Of a stretch of DNA of 64,000 nt, positions 63,964 to 64,000 are shown piece by piece. This DNA comes from Isoptericola sp. AK164. Lineage in GTDB: Bacteria; Actinomycetota; Actinomycetes; Actinomycetales; Cellulomonadaceae. A program made the position numbers and the translations under genes. The notes below the pieces were generated by a model. The model had not been told where the DNA came from, ran no database searches, and saw nothing but the letters and a program-made list of their open reading frames with translations. The stretch spans positions 1,922,001-1,986,000 of the forward strand of contig NZ_CP119106.1 in the NCBI RefSeq assembly GCF_029643425.1, in the 5' to 3' direction. The stretch's first letter is position 1. The number at the start of each line of letters is the position of its first letter.

Positions 63964-64000
63964 TCAGCCCGGCAGCGCGCGGCGCAGGCCGTCGGCCCGG
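63964..64000 (-). CDS. C-terminal end of a gene running off the window
   Basis: On the minus strand a frame reads RADGLRRALPG and stops at 63966-63964, 48 bp before the DUF5998 start. It is probably the last dozen codons of the next gene; nothing about its function can be said. Confidence 0.3.
   Translation of the reverse strand, partial: RADGLRRALPG

Overview
The window is very GC-rich, densely coding DNA from a high-GC Gram-positive bacterium (Actinomycetota). The family set points to Micrococcales and most likely Cellulomonadaceae or Promicromonosporaceae. It includes SepH, the DUF3000, DUF3093, DUF3159, DUF3710, DUF4193 and DUF5998 families, a GuaB1-type GMP reductase and paired TrkA/Ceo proteins, together with pyruvate formate-lyase, which is unusual in aerobic actinobacteria. 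The genus is inference. The order RNA methyltransferase - APC permease - two TrkA proteins - DUF3159 - OB-fold - DUF3710 - dut - DUF3093 - DUF4193 - inositol phosphatase - sepH matches, as I recall it, the conserved Rv2689c-Rv2701c stretch of Mycobacterium tuberculosis, so the right third is core chromosome.

Left part (1-6.2 kb): a zinc alcohol dehydrogenase, an FAD dehydrogenase, a decayed ABC ATPase, a VOC protein, then a 2.25-kb remnant of an integrated element. The element sits in tRNA-Val(CAC): a 46-bp copy of the tRNA 3' half marks each end. Inside are a HigBA-type toxin-antitoxin pair, whose toxin appears to carry a nonsense codon at position 2, and an Imm26-like immunity gene of lower GC.

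6.2-13 kb: the pabC / DHFR-like / pabB folate genes on the minus strand, then two related tRNA clusters (Gly-Cys-Val and Gly-Val) with the same promoter layout, enclosing an MFS exporter, a DUF2277 protein and a flavodoxin-like reductase.

13-30 kb: a TreZ-like glycoside-hydrolase homologue lacking its catalytic residues and coupled to a PPK2; zapE; a RibD-like reductase; a minus-strand operon gnd - ATP-grasp ligase - ATP-grasp ligase - Asp/Glu racemase that probably builds the D-Asp or D-Glu crossbridge of peptidoglycan; DUF3000 - RNase D; fadA - fadB; a repeat-rich convergent spacer; HAD and SGNH hydrolases.

30-48 kb: two convergent gene stumps (GCS2 and PIG-L) joined by a deletion; pflB-pflA behind a clear Rex operator; dxs; guaB1 - NUDIX - APH; DUF1801; a PadR regulator flanked by two paralogous HAAS/permease-prefix membrane proteins and a duplicated operator; TetR and an alpha/beta hydrolase; aconitase with a perfect 18-bp palindrome upstream.

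48-64 kb: the conserved block named above, centred on a KimA-like potassium transporter divergent from two RCK (TrkA) proteins; then sepH, tdk, an MFS protein, a nucleotide pyrophosphatase and DUF5998.

Many genes show a TANNNT hexamer exactly 6-8 nt before the start codon and no Shine-Dalgarno sequence, which indicates widespread leaderless transcripts; I used this to choose several starts.
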